Assembly (NCBI GenBank): GCA_029817715.1
Contig: JARUPY010000465.1
Coordinates: 5,045,001 to 5,109,000 of the forward strand
Direction of reading: 5' to 3'
From: Melastoma dodecandrum
Lineage: Eukaryota > Streptophyta > Magnoliopsida > Myrtales > Melastomataceae
DNA length: 64,000 nucleotides
Below the pieces are notes generated by a model. The model saw only the letters and a program-made list of their open reading frames with translations, was not told the DNA's origin and did not search any database. Both the position numbers and the translations under genes were made by a program. Positions 24,117 through 35,817 of the stretch are shown piece by piece (the stretch's first letter is position 1; each line of letters begins with the position of its first letter).

Positions 24117-25597
24117 TTACCTGCAGATGCTCATTGTCTGGGACTGCTCAAGTGCAACTGAAGGATCCCATTCCTCGGACGTTACCAGGACCTCTGGGAT
24201 AGCGGGATGAGTATTCAAGTTGGGGGCCACACATCTCTTGGCTAGCTTGTCCACCAGATATGCCAAGTCCAGCATATACTCTTTCCCGAGTGATGGATGC
24301 ATAGAACTGTTCAGTTTCTCCCTGGCATTATCTCATCGTGAACTGTGTTGATGGCCACACAGCATCTCCTCTCGGTGCTTGCTATCCCCAGCAGCTTCCC
24401 TGCCCGACAACAGCTCCAGCATGACTACTCCGAATAAAAAAACATCATCTTGGTCGTGAATCCGTGATAACACCGTTCTCCACATACTCAAGTACCAGGT
24501 ACCCGTGTGTCCCTACCACATGCTGTGTCAATCGGATCTCTCCTTCGCTAGTGTCCTCCATGCTTCTTGCCAGCCCAAAATTTGCAATCTTGGCTCGGAA
24601 ATTCCCATCCTAGGACATTGCTACTATTTAAGTTCCTATGTACGTTGGGAGGATTGGTATAATTGTGCAGGTAATTGAGGGCATCAACTGTGCCGTAGGC
24701 AATCTGGACCCTTTGGTTCCAAGACAGGGTGGAGGTCGCATCCTTTTTATGAAGCTGATCCCTCAGTGATCCATTTTCCGCATATTCATGGACACAGTAC
24801 GTGCTTCCCTCGTTCACACAAATTCCTGAGAGTCTGACGATGTTGCCATGATTGATCTGGCTCAATATGTTGATCTCACCAGATACATCTCCTGTGAGCA
24901 CCTTGATTACTGTAACCTTTGAACTTGCCTTGGTAAACCCTGCCTTTATGTCTGCTTTCCTCACTGAAAAACTTGGCTGCATTCTCCTGGTCCGCAATCC
25001 TGTACTCGTTCAGCATCTCAATGGCATCCTTCATGCCCATGCTGTCCAGCATCCAAGGTTCCTTGATCAACGTTGTGGCCAAAACCTCAGCAAAGAATTT
25101 CTTGACCGGGGGACACTGGTTCGAGCCTCTGATCCTTTTGTTCTCTTCCTGACACAGAGAAATACCAAATACCCTAAGCCAATCAGAACTGCACCGTCTG
25201 ACTCCCCCACCTATGAATGCCCAATTTTGTGCTTGCCAGAATGGGTGGAAGAGATAAATAGATATTTGGATCTTTGTAGGCTCGAGTCAGAGTTATGAAG
25301 TGGGGTGAAGGAGTAGATAGTGCTCTTGGTGGTGAGCTCGTCTGCATTGAGCACACTGGCTGCGATAACCATAAACATGGCATCGACCTTGGAAACATCA
25401 TCATGCCACCAGGCGATGTAATTGACCAAGTACTTGATGCAGGGCAGTCTGGTTGGCGCTGGAGCATGAACACAACAGTGGCACATTAAGGCTCCCCCTT
25501 TTTCAGCACGCGGGATGGATAAGGGTTCTGTTCCATGAGGTTTAAACCTCCCGGGGTTGACAGTCGGCAGAAAGGTTATAGCTTTTAATAATTCCAT
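24117..25597 (-). pseudogene. LysM receptor-like kinase remnant (LYK4/LYK5-like)
   Basis: Reading the minus strand, 25597-25211 encodes the end of a LysM ectodomain: a KYLVNYIAWW...DVSKV segment and a VLNADELTTKSTIY-type segment, which matches the third LysM of LYK4/LYK5 proteins. 24997-24548 encodes the N-lobe and first part of the C-lobe of a kinase: GEINILSQINHGNIVRLSG, ENGSLRDQL, SWNQRVQIAYG and NVHRNLNSSNVL. 24302-24117 encodes a C-terminal kinase piece (SLGKEYMLDLAYLVDKLAKR). The pieces lie in different frames. Just after NSSNVL the frame shifts, and the activation-loop text (NFGLARSMEDTSEG) reads in another frame. The signal peptide and first two LysM domains are absent, and no intact frame spans the locus. 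Functional relatives bind chitin or lipo-chitooligosaccharides at the plasma membrane. This copy is almost certainly dead. Its broken 5' end abuts the hAT-like element. Confidence 0.82.
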
Positions 25598-25634
25598 GAA
25601 AGTAGAGTTAGTTGGTTACAAGGTTAGTATAGGA

Positions 25635-26254
25635 TCAGGGAGAACAAAAACTTCGGTATATCGATTCCAATCTCGAATTTTTAAAATTTCAGGAATTCGA
25701 GATTGATATTTCGATAATTGGGATCGGGATTGGGATTACGTTTTTGTTAAAACGGTATTTGGTATTAGGATCGGTATTAAAAAAATAAAATTCGGTATTT
25801 ACCAAATACCGAATTTTTACATGGCTAACACATTTAGGCCCCATTTAATAAAAAACTAATAGGCCGAACCCATTAATCCCAACAATTACAAGTTCTTCCT
25901 CAGCTCCCTATCACACCAATGACACATTGGGTTGATGTTTTTTTTTTATTTTGTATCTAAAATTTTTTTTCAATTTTTTAATAAATTTCGACACTGCATG
26001 ATCAAGTGTTGGTGTAAATTGTGCAACTTAATGGTTCGTAATGTGTAGTAGATGCTTACTCTCATGCTTGAAGGTAATAAAAATTCGGTAATTTGGTAAA
26101 TACCGAATTGCCGAAATAAAATTCGGTAATTCACCGAAATACCAAATTATAAATTCGGAATCGGGATCGAGATCTAAAATTTTGAAGTCTTGAAAATTCG
26201 GTATTTCGGTAATCGATATTACGGAATACCGAAATACCGAATGCTCACCCCTGA
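25635..26254. mobile_element. Non-autonomous hAT-like element, 620 bp
   Basis: The left end reads TCAGGGAGAAC and the right end, on the other strand, reads TCAGGGGTGAGCATTCGGT, the type of terminus common to plant hAT elements. A perfect 7-bp direct repeat, TATAGGA, flanks it at 25628-25634 and 26255-26261. hAT insertions usually duplicate 8 bp, so one base may have changed or the outermost base is ambiguous. The interior is packed with copies of TTCGGTATTT and its complement AAATACCGAA, which form many subterminal inverted repeats. There is no transposase. The element sits just beyond the 5' break of the LysM kinase remnant. Confidence 0.7.
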
Positions 26255-26261
26255 TATAGGA

Positions 26262-27767
26262 GTTGATGTTAGTTTTTTTTATAGATTTTAGCGTATTTTT
26301 AGTTAATTTTCGTTATAAGTCGGTTTTTGTTATTTTATTAAAATTTGAGTTTATTTTGAGATTAGTTGGAAACTAGTTGATGCATCTTAGTTTGTTTAGA
26401 TTTTGGCCTAGGAAAATGAGGAGATCTGCAAATGGAAAAGGAATGAAAAATGATAAAGTGCAAAAATTTACATAATAGAGGAAAACGCGTCCTCTAATAT
26501 CAGGGACGCGACCTTCCAGGACCAACGCATCCAGAAGGACACGGCCGACCTTCGTCAATCTGTACTTGCCCAACTACGAAATCTTCCTCTATTACGATTT
26601 GAAGAGAAAGTGCATCATTAGTTATTCTCTTTAGTCTTTTTAGGTTTAATTTTATTTTCTTCTATTTGCTTAGATATTTTTAGAATGTTAGGAAATCTTT
26701 TAATAGAGATATTATATATTTCTTAGGTTTTCTCTAGGGAAGCTCGGTCACACTCCATTTTGTTTTATTTTTGACTTTTGATCTGAAGAGAAAGGAGGAG
26801 GTATCGGCTAGGGTTCGGGTGAAGATTCGGACGAGGCGACTACCAACCGGATCGGGAGATCGGGATGGCCTTCCTTGTCTATTTTCCTTGATTTCTAAGT
26901 CGTTGCTATTTTCTTCTAAACTTTGAATGTTTTCTTATTTTAGAATGAACTAATTTTCTTATCTAAGGTACTAAATTTACGAGACTTTCGAAGTGATTTT
27001 GAACGTGAATTAATTATTTGAAATTTTGGTGTTCTTTGATGTGCTTGCGTGTCTATTTTTCCGAAATACGATGGGCGTCGGTTTTTGAATTAACTCTGGT
27101 TACGTTAGCATCAGGAGGTGTAAGATTAATTCGAGAGGAAAATCAAAGAACAATTAGTTACTATTAATTAGATTAACTTTTGAGAGTGCATTAATATTAA
27201 TTGTAGATAGGGATATCATGGTTAATGTTAATTGAATTGAATGCTAGGAGTTAATTGAATATAAATACGTCTAAATTATATGAGAGCATGATTTAAATCC
27301 TTAGACAATTTTATCTAACCGTTCAATTGATCAACGACAAGTTAACTAAATGTAGTTGCCCTAGGCTTTCTTAATTGGTATTTTTCTCCATTATTCTTGC
27401 TTATTTATTTTCGTTAATTTTCCTTTCATTTGTCATTTATTCGATTAGTCTAGATAATATTAGGTGGTTTGATTTGGTACTCAAGGAACAATTAGTCCTC
27501 GTGAGAACAATATCTTACGTGCTATAATCGATATGTGTTTATAACTGGGAACAACATATTTTTAGGGAGGACGGTCATGCGGCCATGACCAGGACCGCCC
27601 TTGGGCGATGGTAATTCTGACGAAGAGTCATTAGTGATACATCATGATCATCATTCTGGAAGTGGGAAAGGATGACTGATATGTAATGTGATGGAACTTT
27701 GTCCATCGGGGAGAGTATGATTAGCAGCACTGTTTACATGATTATGACATAACTTAAGACTATCGGG
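26262..27767. other. A/T-rich region, possible degenerate retroelement leader
   Basis: No gene is seen. Around 26700-27560 the sequence has the feel of the untranslated leader of plant gypsy-type retroelements: long A/T-rich text, then a TCCTCGTGAGAACAATATC motif near 27497-27515 resembling the TCGTGGGAACGATA motif I associate with such leaders. No LTR pair, primer site or polyprotein is visible, so this is a suggestion from memory of similar sequences. Confidence 0.3.
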
Positions 27768-30059
27768 TTAATCTTTTATTGAATGATTGTAGCAGAGCTT
27801 GCAAATATGTTCGAGACAGGTGGAGACCTCCTTCATGGTAGGCCGCTTCCTCCCCATCAGCTTGAGGCACTTCCGCGCCAAAATCGCGAATACAAGCAGC
27901 TCCTCCTCTGCAGCTTCCTCCCTTATACGGCTGTCGATCATGTCCCACATGCGGCCTTCCTTCATTGCCGACACGAAGTTCAGCACCAGACTCTTCTCCT
28001 CCACTTGAACTTTTGATGATCTCGAGACTGCCCTCTCTCCAGCCAGGAGTTCCACGAGCACCACGCCGAAGCTGTACACATCGCTCTTGTCCGTGTACTG
28101 GTTCGAGCGAAAATACTCTGGGTCTAAGTAACCGAACGTGCCCTGCAGCACTGTCGTGAGGTGAGTTTTCTCCATCGGAAGTGACCTGGATAAGCCGAAG
28201 TCAGAGATCTTCGCGTTGTAGTTGCTGTCCAACAGGATGTTGCTCGATTTCACGTCTCGATGGAATACCGGCTTGGATGCTGAGGAGTGTAGGTAAGCAA
28301 GTGCTTCTGAGATCTCATGAGCAATGCGGATGCGAATGTACCATGGAAGGTAGCAAGTGGAATCTGCTTTCTCGTGGAGGTGTTGCGTGAGAGTTCCGTT
28401 GCTGATGAACTCGTATACCAACAGAGGGACTTCTGTCTCAAGGCAGCATCCGAGCAATGTGACTATGTTCCTATGGTTGATTTCTGAGAGTATGACGACT
28501 TCGTTGATGAACTGATCAATCTGTTTCTCATGTATCACGTGAGACTTCTTGATGGCCACGATTCTCCCGTCAGAGAGCATGCCTTTGTAAACAGTGCCAA
28601 AGCCACCTTTTCCTAGCATCCGTCGCTCGTTGAAGTTGTCTGTGGCCTTCTCAAGCTCCTCCGATGTGAAGATCTTGGTCTTCACGACTGATTTCTCCTG
28701 GGATGCGATTTGTTGCAACAATAGCCCACCGTTCCTTCTGAAGAACATCTTCCTAAGCTTGATTTTCCTTTGAGTCTTCAGTGCCACAACGCACCAGATG
28801 CCACTGCCGACAGCAGCAGCCATGCTCAATCCTGCTGCGACACCTTTGGCAAGAAGAAAGCATAAGAGCAGACATCGGCATACATGAATCGTAATAAGAG
28901 AAAATGTGCATACTTGCTAGAACGGTTTTCTCGAGATGGTCTTGAGGATTGGCGTATCCTTCAGATACGCACCGGTTTCCGGTGGCACTGTTGTTATGGT
29001 AGCCAGCCGGACATCGGCAGAAATAACTTCCCTCGGTATTGTGGCAAACAGCCCTCTCTATTTCTGCACATACACTGCTGTCCTTGCATTCATCAACATC
29101 TGCCGCAAGACAATTCTTAACTCAGTTACTTGAGGCTGTGGATGGGGAACCGAATTGGGAAAGTAGTTACCTTTGCAGCCATCCGGAAGGTATGGATTTC
29201 CGGCGTACCCCTTATTGCACTTGCATCGATGGGTGGCATTTCCCCGAAAGTTGATGCAGCACGCATTGTTTCCGCATCCATCAGGGGAAGTTTCGTTGTT
29301 GCCCTGTATTTGTTTGCAGGGACCATTGCCGAAGACCCAACTCATCGACATGGTGACTTCATCCCTGCTCATTCTCTCAGTAGGAGTGTTCCTTCCAGCG
29401 ACAAAAGCACGGGCGCATTGTGAGTTAGAATTGTTCATGGTGTGTGCTCCACCGATCGCATGAACCCTAATGATAAGAGATCTCAGGCCCCGAGGCATCA
29501 AAGCTTCACAACATCCATATCCCAAACACTTGGAGTACAGGCTATCTTTGGGGATGCCGTAGCTTGCATTTACATCGCAGAGGGACAGGCATCCTCCTGT
29601 GTAGTTCATGTATATCCCATGCGTCACGTAAGTGAAGATCCCACACCCAGTTGCTACCACTTTGTTGTCTACTGGCGAGAACACGAGAGGATTAAAAAGC
29701 CCTCTCCCCCTCCCTCCCAGCAATGGGCGTATGGTGATGTTCATGCCCTCAGCATTCGGATAGCATTCGGGATATTTCTTGTCGTACACGACAGTAACAT
29801 CATGGTAGGAAATATTACGCACCTTCAGCTGGTATGCCTGTAAGATCGGTATCTCGGAGCCAGAGGAAGTGCTGGCATTGCAGACGATCTCGAAGTATGG
29901 GTTCCTATAACATCCTTCTCCCACACCAAACGGGTAGATAATGGTAACGTTCCCGCATTTCTGGGGGCATCCCTGCTTGGCCGTCGGAGCATCCTTGTTT
30001 GGCATGCTGAGAGGGAAGTGAAGGACGATGAGAGCAAGTACAAAGGGGAGATCCAACAT
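27768..30059 (-). CDS. Wall-associated receptor kinase (WAK family)
   Basis: Three exons on the minus strand, 30059-29171, 29099-28914 and 28843-27768, join in frame to 716 residues; both introns are only about 70 bases. Order of domains: a signal peptide (about 1-20), the Cys-rich galacturonan-binding segment ([20 protein letters not shown]), the WAK-associated region with a second Cys cluster, an EGF-Ca domain encoded by exon 2 (DVDECKD...CRCPAGY), a membrane helix around 360-382, and a Ser/Thr kinase. Kinase landmarks are the [12 protein letters not shown] loop near 435, Lys457, HRDVKSSN near 553, DFG near 573 and [10 protein letters not shown]. WAKs span the plasma membrane and bind pectin or oligogalacturonides, signalling wall integrity and defence. 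All catalytic residues are present, so the gene is probably functional. It lies between two receptor or enzyme pseudogenes on the same strand. Confidence 0.92.
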
Positions 30060-31055
30060 CGCTCAAATGTTGCAGTGGCTGGATTTCAGCAGAGATAAAT
30101 TCCCGGTGAGATGTTGTAACATCCTACGTTGGATGAGAAGTCACTGAGTAGCACATCTCGTTTCTTACGAGGAGCGATTAGTTTAATCAGGACTGACTTG
30201 CACCTTTGAGACCATCGAAAATACTAAGGTTTTATGTTTTATACGAGGATGGTAGACCGTGACTTTTAGCGACCGGTTTCGTCGAACAAGAAAAAAGAGA
30301 GGTGCACATCAGCGGCGGATACTTCCAAGGCACAGGCAGGTCTGCGAGTCAAATACCCAAGCTCATCATCCTTGTATAGTTCACACGTAGTAAAGGTAAC
30401 AATGCACCCTCTCCACCAATGTGTTCATCGCGGCTCTGCTTCGATGTTTCGGAGATAGCCACTGGCAACATCCAACATCCCGGAAGGGTAAAGACCAAAA
30501 GATATCCAAATACAGTTAATACACTTCCATCCAGGAGAGATCTACGTTGAGCCAGCCAGTCCGATATCAACAATCATAGCTACTTGTTCAACGTTCAATA
30601 GGAACCCCTAACCAGACAACAGAAAAAACTTACACTGCAATGTCTTTATTGGCTCATGGCCTGCAGGAGATCTTTACGAGAGACGTGGCCAAAGGCATAC
30701 GACAAGCAGGCCGGCCTGCAGTTGTAGCAAACCCAAGCAGGTAACGTCAAACAATATACCGGGCGAGAATCTGCATGGCATTATCATTGTTGATATCTTC
30801 GAGTCAACCTGCTCGAACCCGGACTGGTAATGGGTGCTTCTCCAGTTCGAACCATTACCATCGTTACAAGAAACTAAAGTTTCTATGAATGAACATATCC
30901 AGAAAACATTGATGAAAAATATATCTTGAAATATTGGTGTTTGAGTGTCTAACTGCATAAAATGACCAGCAACGAGTTCAGCCCTAATAAATGGTTGCTC
31001 GTGTATGAGATCACGATGGCTTTTTATTTGGAACTTCTGCATGCAGAGAAACTAC
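30060..31055. other. Intergenic region, no gene seen
   Basis: Upstream region of the WAK gene and downstream region of the PhoD-like remnant. The largest open frame, on the minus strand at about 30674-31042, has no recognisable domain and is probably old 3' UTR of the phosphatase. No repeats stand out. Confidence 0.4.
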
Positions 31056-33820
31056 CTATTTTTTTGCTATCTTACGTGCCAAATGCAATGAAAGTTGCAC
31101 AGAAGAGAAAGACTGCGGGCACAGCTTCTTCCTGCAAGTGGACAGTGACCTAAACCAGGATCCGAGAAAAGTCTCTCGCTGTTCAAGCATTACTTTGAGC
31201 TTGTTCTTCTGGGTGCATCTCAAGCAAAGTGATATAGCCAGACTGGCGAGCGTCAGTAAGACAATTGAGCATACCACCGAACACGACAAGAAAGTGTGAA
31301 TACTTGTCCAAAGTTCGACATTAACTGGGAGGAAGAGAACTTCCATCGGGGAAGAACTACCAATTAACGCACTAAAAACTAATATTGCCAAGAGGTATCT
31401 GATAATCCATGGGAGTGTTACTTCCAGAGAACAATGCCTGTGATAACCTTCCCAAGTGACCAGTGTCTTCAGGTGTGGTCCTCTGCATCTGCGTACTTAA
31501 ATCTGAAAGAGAAACATTGACAGTTGCAGAATGACCATTTATATCCCTCACTTCGATCCCTAGTTTCACCGGGTTCTCGTTCCAGTGTATCTGGATAGTT
31601 CCAAAATTGGGCTGACCTGAACATCAAGATCCACTGGTTGTTATACCGCGATCATCATAGATCGTTGCTTTCTTTACGAAAGGGGGGGGGGGGGGGAAGA
31701 GAATTACGCATTATGTCACACTGTAAGTGCAAGATCTGTATCTGTGGCCGTGACCCATAACCCTCATTGTATTTGGTGTGAATCATGCCAGAAATCTGAC
31801 AGCAATATGTAATGGACATGGGATCGCCTTCTCCACAGCTTGTGTCAGCCCACTCTAAGTAATGTCATACAGAGGGTAACCAACCCCACAGTCATATCTC
31901 GAAATTTCTCCAAAATGAACGTCTCAGGGCACCATTTCTCTTTGACAGCAGTAGTGCCATAGTGCCAAGGAACAACTCAAGCAACTAGGAATCAAAGACA
32001 AAAACACCTTAGGTCGTTTCAGAAAGCTTTTACCTTGCTCTCGTGAATGAGCTTAAAGAGCCTTTCCCTCTCAGCAGGAAAACGTCCCAATGATTCTGAA
32101 GAAAATAGCAGACTAGTAACTGCCGAGAGGTTCAAAATTACCTGCACTATCCATATTCAGATTCAGACTACAGATAGGGCAGTGATGCGGTTTTGGATCG
32201 ATGCCTTCCTCGCCCCACAAAGGAAAAAGAAAAAGGAAACATTTGTTCTTCTTTTGGGTTATGAGAACTGAAATACCTGATTGAAGAACCAATTACAGTA
32301 ATCTCCATAGCTGGTCCTTTCATCTCTTTCTTGAGCCATGCCCACTGGGCAGTTCCCAACATACTGCCATCACTTCATAAAGATCCCTATGATACCTCGT
32401 GTCCAAGAGGATGATCTGATATTGCAAAGAAGGAATCCACGTAAATTATGTATACTACAATACTCAGACTGCAATCACTGTCAATAACAGTCCCTAGGCG
32501 CTGATATTGTCTCAACACTCACAATCAGTGAATGGCATGCGCTATCCTAATAACGAAATGCAAGTTTTAGGCAGCATACCTTTACTTGCCTACCGGAAGG
32601 ACCAAAAGTGTAGGACATATAGACACCTTCTTGCTTGCGCCTGAAATTCAGAGGCATTATTGTGCCAAAAGTAATGGGAATAGACACCTTATCTTAAAAA
32701 TTGGGAACGGATGACTAACAGGAGAAGATCTCATCTCAATGCCGTCAAGTGAAATACAGGATCTTCCGACATAACATAAGCAGAACTAGTAAACGCAGGG
32801 GAGGGAAATCTGACAACAAAAATTTCCCACCTTGGACTCTCATTAGGTTCATCTAAAAAATCAAGCATGAGCTGTTTGGTAGGAAACCTTTCCGCTGAAT
32901 TTCTTCCCTGCACCATTCAGTCCAAAATAACAATCATCCCATGTGCCAATTACCTACATCCACACCTGTGTTTGTGTCAAACAGCAAACAACTGTTGAAA
33001 CCAGCATTGAGACAACAAAGAAACCATGAAGCCATATTCCTCAAACTCATAAGACAACTACGGGCATCATAAGGGCTTCTGAGTCGGTTCTGATCATTTT
33101 TACACCTCAGTGTTTTCCCAGAGACGCGAATATCCGGGATTACTTTGGGCCTGCCTGTACCTGTTCTCCATCTCTTGTTGCGACGAAGGCAGAAACCTCG
33201 GAACATTCTTCCAGGGCCCAAGTTCTTTCCTTCCTGAACAATCGGAGAGGCCATCTTATATCTCCGTATATATTGTACCCAAGCCAGATGAACACCTGGA
33301 GATCTACGTCGAGGATGGCATCCCAAATAGGCTGCCAACAAGAGATAGCAAAACCTAAATCATTTCAACCCCGATTCTTTACTTTACAGAAACAAACAAG
33401 CAGGCGAACCCTGAAGCCTTTTCCAGACATTCCATGAACCTTGGAAATAAACAAGAGACAGCCTTTCTCGTCATCCCAATTCCTTGATACCAAGTAAAAA
33501 CTCGCCACGTCCTTAAAAGGCAAACCTTTCTACTCAAACAGAGCAGCAAACAGTCGAACACTAATCAGGGATGCCCCCCAACCAAAAAAGAGAAACCATC
33601 TTCGGAACCCCAAAAACAACAGACAAAAAACCCACTTCCGACAAGATTCGCACGAAAGAAAGGGACGACGCTTCTTCTTCCTCAACCAACCCGAGGCGAG
33701 CTCTGGTTGGAGCAGGAACCAAAGACGATTCGGGTCTCGAAGGCCCTCCTCCGATTTACATTCCCCTACCACGGCACCAACCAAAGCGACAAAGACAACC
33801 GCCGGGCGCCGCGACGACAT
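31056..33820 (-). pseudogene. PhoD-like metallophosphoesterase, degenerate
   Basis: Minus-strand pieces match, in order, the plant PhoD-like/calcineurin-like phosphatase typified by Arabidopsis At5g42370 (from memory). A signal-peptide-like start lies at 33820. QPIWDAILDVDLQVFIWLG lies near 33310, then GPWKNVPRF and NPGYSRLWEN in another frame. DFLDEPNESPRW is near 32850, YTFGPSG near 32600, ILLDTRYHRD near 32390, LGTAQWAWLKKEMKGP near 32330, GRFPAERERLFKLI near 32070, HFGEISRYDC near 31900 and a membrane tail at 31391-31056. Lesions seen: a frameshift between KERT and GPWKN; loss of the GSC metal-binding segment before QPIWD; WLGDNIYG read as WLGYNIYG; WDDHD read as WDDCY; a frameshift after YHRDL; a TAG inside DIT-SGL near 31858; and a frameshift before the membrane tail. 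No product can be made as is. Confidence 0.85.
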
Positions 33821-34078
33821 CCAGGGCGTTTTCTCCCACCGTGATCACTCTCTCAATGATTAATGATCCACGACGATACAAATTACTCCGTGACTAAACA
33901 AGGAGAGACGATTGCTTTCGTTAAACTGTAAGAGAAAAGCGGTTTGGGGCAGGGACCGTCATATTCGGTTTCTACGTGGAAAATAATTTGTTTCTCACAA
34001 GTTAGGATTAGGATTTAGGACAAGTCTTTAGCGGCATTAGTCATGACTAAGATTACATCAATAAGGTGGTGATTGATA

Positions 34079-34688
34079 GAGTTTTGTACTGAAACACTTT
34101 TAGTTTTAAAAAAATTTGTGAAATACGGTTTGAGTTTCTTAAAATACGGTTGCGCGTTTTGAATGTAAATTGGCAACGGCGGGATTTCAAAACTCGTCCC
34201 TCAACGCTTAGTAAAGAAAACCCGCACTTCATGTAAATAAGTAGGGGCATGTTTTCAAAATCTGTCCCCCAACACTTAGCAAAAGAGGGGCGTCTAACGG
34301 GGGACATGTTTAACCCGCCCCTTTAGGGGTTTTATAAATGAATAAGGGGCGTGTTTTCAAGACGCGCCCCTCTAATTAAGTTGGTCAGAGTAGTTTCTTA
34401 AATTGCGAGACGTTTAGAACTAGGGACGGATTTTCAAAATCCGCCCCTTTAACTAAATGAACAAGGGGCGGGTTTGCCGTAGATGCCTCTCCCTCACCTT
34501 TTGGCGATGAATATTTTTTCTAAGTGTTTGAGGGCGGGTTTTGAAAACCCGCCCCTGCCCCGTCCTCTTTGTATTTTAAGGGGCGTGTTTGGAAAACTTG
34601 CCCCTTCGACGGTAAAATCGTATTTTACGAAACTCGGACCTGTCGCAAATTGTTTTTAAAACTAATCGTATTTCCGTACAAAACTCAA
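34079..34688. mobile_element. MULE-like non-autonomous element, 610 bp
   Basis: A perfect 9-bp direct repeat, TGATTGATA, flanks the element at 34070-34078 and 34689-34697. The ends are long imperfect inverted repeats of about 90 bases: the left starts GAGTTTTGTACTG, and the right, on the other strand, reads TTGAGTTTTGTACGG. Both continue through AGTTTTAAAAA and a GAGTTTCTTAAAATACG-like stretch. Long terminal inverted repeats plus a 9-bp duplication are the Mutator-superfamily signature. The interior holds many direct and inverted copies of GGGGCGGGTTTTGAAAAC-like words, a pattern also seen in CACTA elements. There is no transposase. Confidence 0.75.
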
Positions 34689-34730
34689 TGATTGATAAGT
34701 CGTAGTTTCGACTGAGGTAGGTCCGATGGG

Positions 34731-35120
34731 GCTAAACTTACTTGCAAGTAAGTTGACTTACCTTTTACTAAATTTTTTTAGTAAAATTTTACTAAACAGT
34801 GTTTCTTGTTATTACATTTTTACTAATAATCTTTAGTAATAATATTAGTAATTTACTAAGTTTTTATTAAATTATTATAGTACATCGTATAATACAAATT
34901 GTAATTTACTAATATCTCTTAGTATTGTATAGTAATTTACTAAAAAAAATTAGTACAATATAATATAATATTATAATTTATTAAAATTTTTAGTAAATCG
35001 TATAGTAAAATTTACTAAGTGTACATCACTCTCACGTTTTACGGAGCCCGTTGGACATTATGCTAAAATTTTACTAAATTTAGTGAAACGCAAGTCCGCT
35101 AGTTTGCAACTAAGTTTAGC
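34731..35120. mobile_element. A/T-rich MITE with long inverted ends, about 390 bp
   Basis: The left end GCTAAACTTACTTGCAA and the reverse complement of the right end GCTAAACTTAGTTGCAA differ at one base. The similarity extends inward about 70 bases through GACTTRC and ACTAAATTT...TAGTAAAATTTTA. The centre is built from TTACTAA and TTAGTAA words. I could not fix a target-site duplication, so the superfamily is open. It begins 33 bases after the MULE-like element's duplication. Confidence 0.6.
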
Positions 35121-35351
35121 TTGCCCAGGCTGGTTGGCTGCCCAAATGACCACATGGTGGGTCGGGTCGTTGCCGCGGCCGTGGTGCCCCGAACCCTTGC
35201 CTTGATAAATTTCGCGTGCTCATACTCAAAACATTGCCCAAATCATGATTAATAACCTTTCTAACGCACAATACAAATGTATCCAGGATCGATGTAGGAC
35301 TCAGTGCGTAACTGTTTTACATATTTACCCCGAAATGTGTAAACGGAAGAT

Positions 35352-35574
35352 GAATCAATCAGCGCATCATGATGCGGAACTCGACGATGACACTGTCTCC
35401 ATCAAGGTCGAAAGCCCTGATCATAGCCTTACGGTCCTCGATCGAATGCTTCTCCCCAAGCCTACTCAACATCCTCTTCAGGCTAGCTGGGGTCCGCTCC
35501 TCCTTGCCTCCGCAGCCTTCCATGGGCTTCACAAACTCCTCGAACCCTAGAAGGCAGCATCGGTCGGCGTCATA
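35352..35574 (-). pseudogene. Calmodulin-like (CML38/39-type) C-terminal fragment
   Basis: The minus strand reads GFEEFVKPMEG, then TPASLKRMLSRLGEKHSIED, then KAMIRAFDLDGDSVIVEFRIM and a stop at 35352. This is the end of an EF-hand calcium sensor of the CML38/39 type. The last loop (DLDGDSVIVEF) is recognisable. The segment that should join MEG to the TPASLKRML helix is largely deleted. The reading frame continues across the copia insertion into the second fragment at 44092. Confidence 0.8.
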
Positions 35575-35579
35575 CCACC
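35575..35579. repeat. Left target-site duplication of the copia element
   Basis: CCACC immediately precedes the TGTTGAATC start of the 5' LTR. The same five bases follow the 3' LTR at 44087-44091. Confidence 0.9.
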
Positions 35580-35817
35580 TGTTGAATCAAGAAGGAGAAT
35601 GGGCTGAGGAAGGCTGGATAAATCAAGGAGTAGGAGGTGATCATAAAATCAAGCCCAGTATGAGCATGAGCTCAGCACAGTCCACCCCGCAATCAGCTGT
35701 TAAATTATAACTACCTGCACGGCAGCGTGTGTGCATGTGCGTGCAGAGCAGAGCAGTAAGAAGCGTAGCAACAGCAGAGCGGAGGGAGGATTTTCTGTTT
35801 TTCTGTTTCTCCTTTAC

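Noticed and set aside
32934..33341. A 135-codon minus-strand open frame
   Set aside because: It is the wrong frame over PhoD-like exons; the recognisable enzyme text is in the neighbouring frames.
33571..33897. A 108-codon plus-strand open frame
   Set aside because: It is antisense to the first exon of the PhoD-like remnant and has no domain.
35245..35710. Two plus-strand open frames of about 100 residues
   Set aside because: They are antisense to the calmodulin-like fragment and run into the copia LTR.
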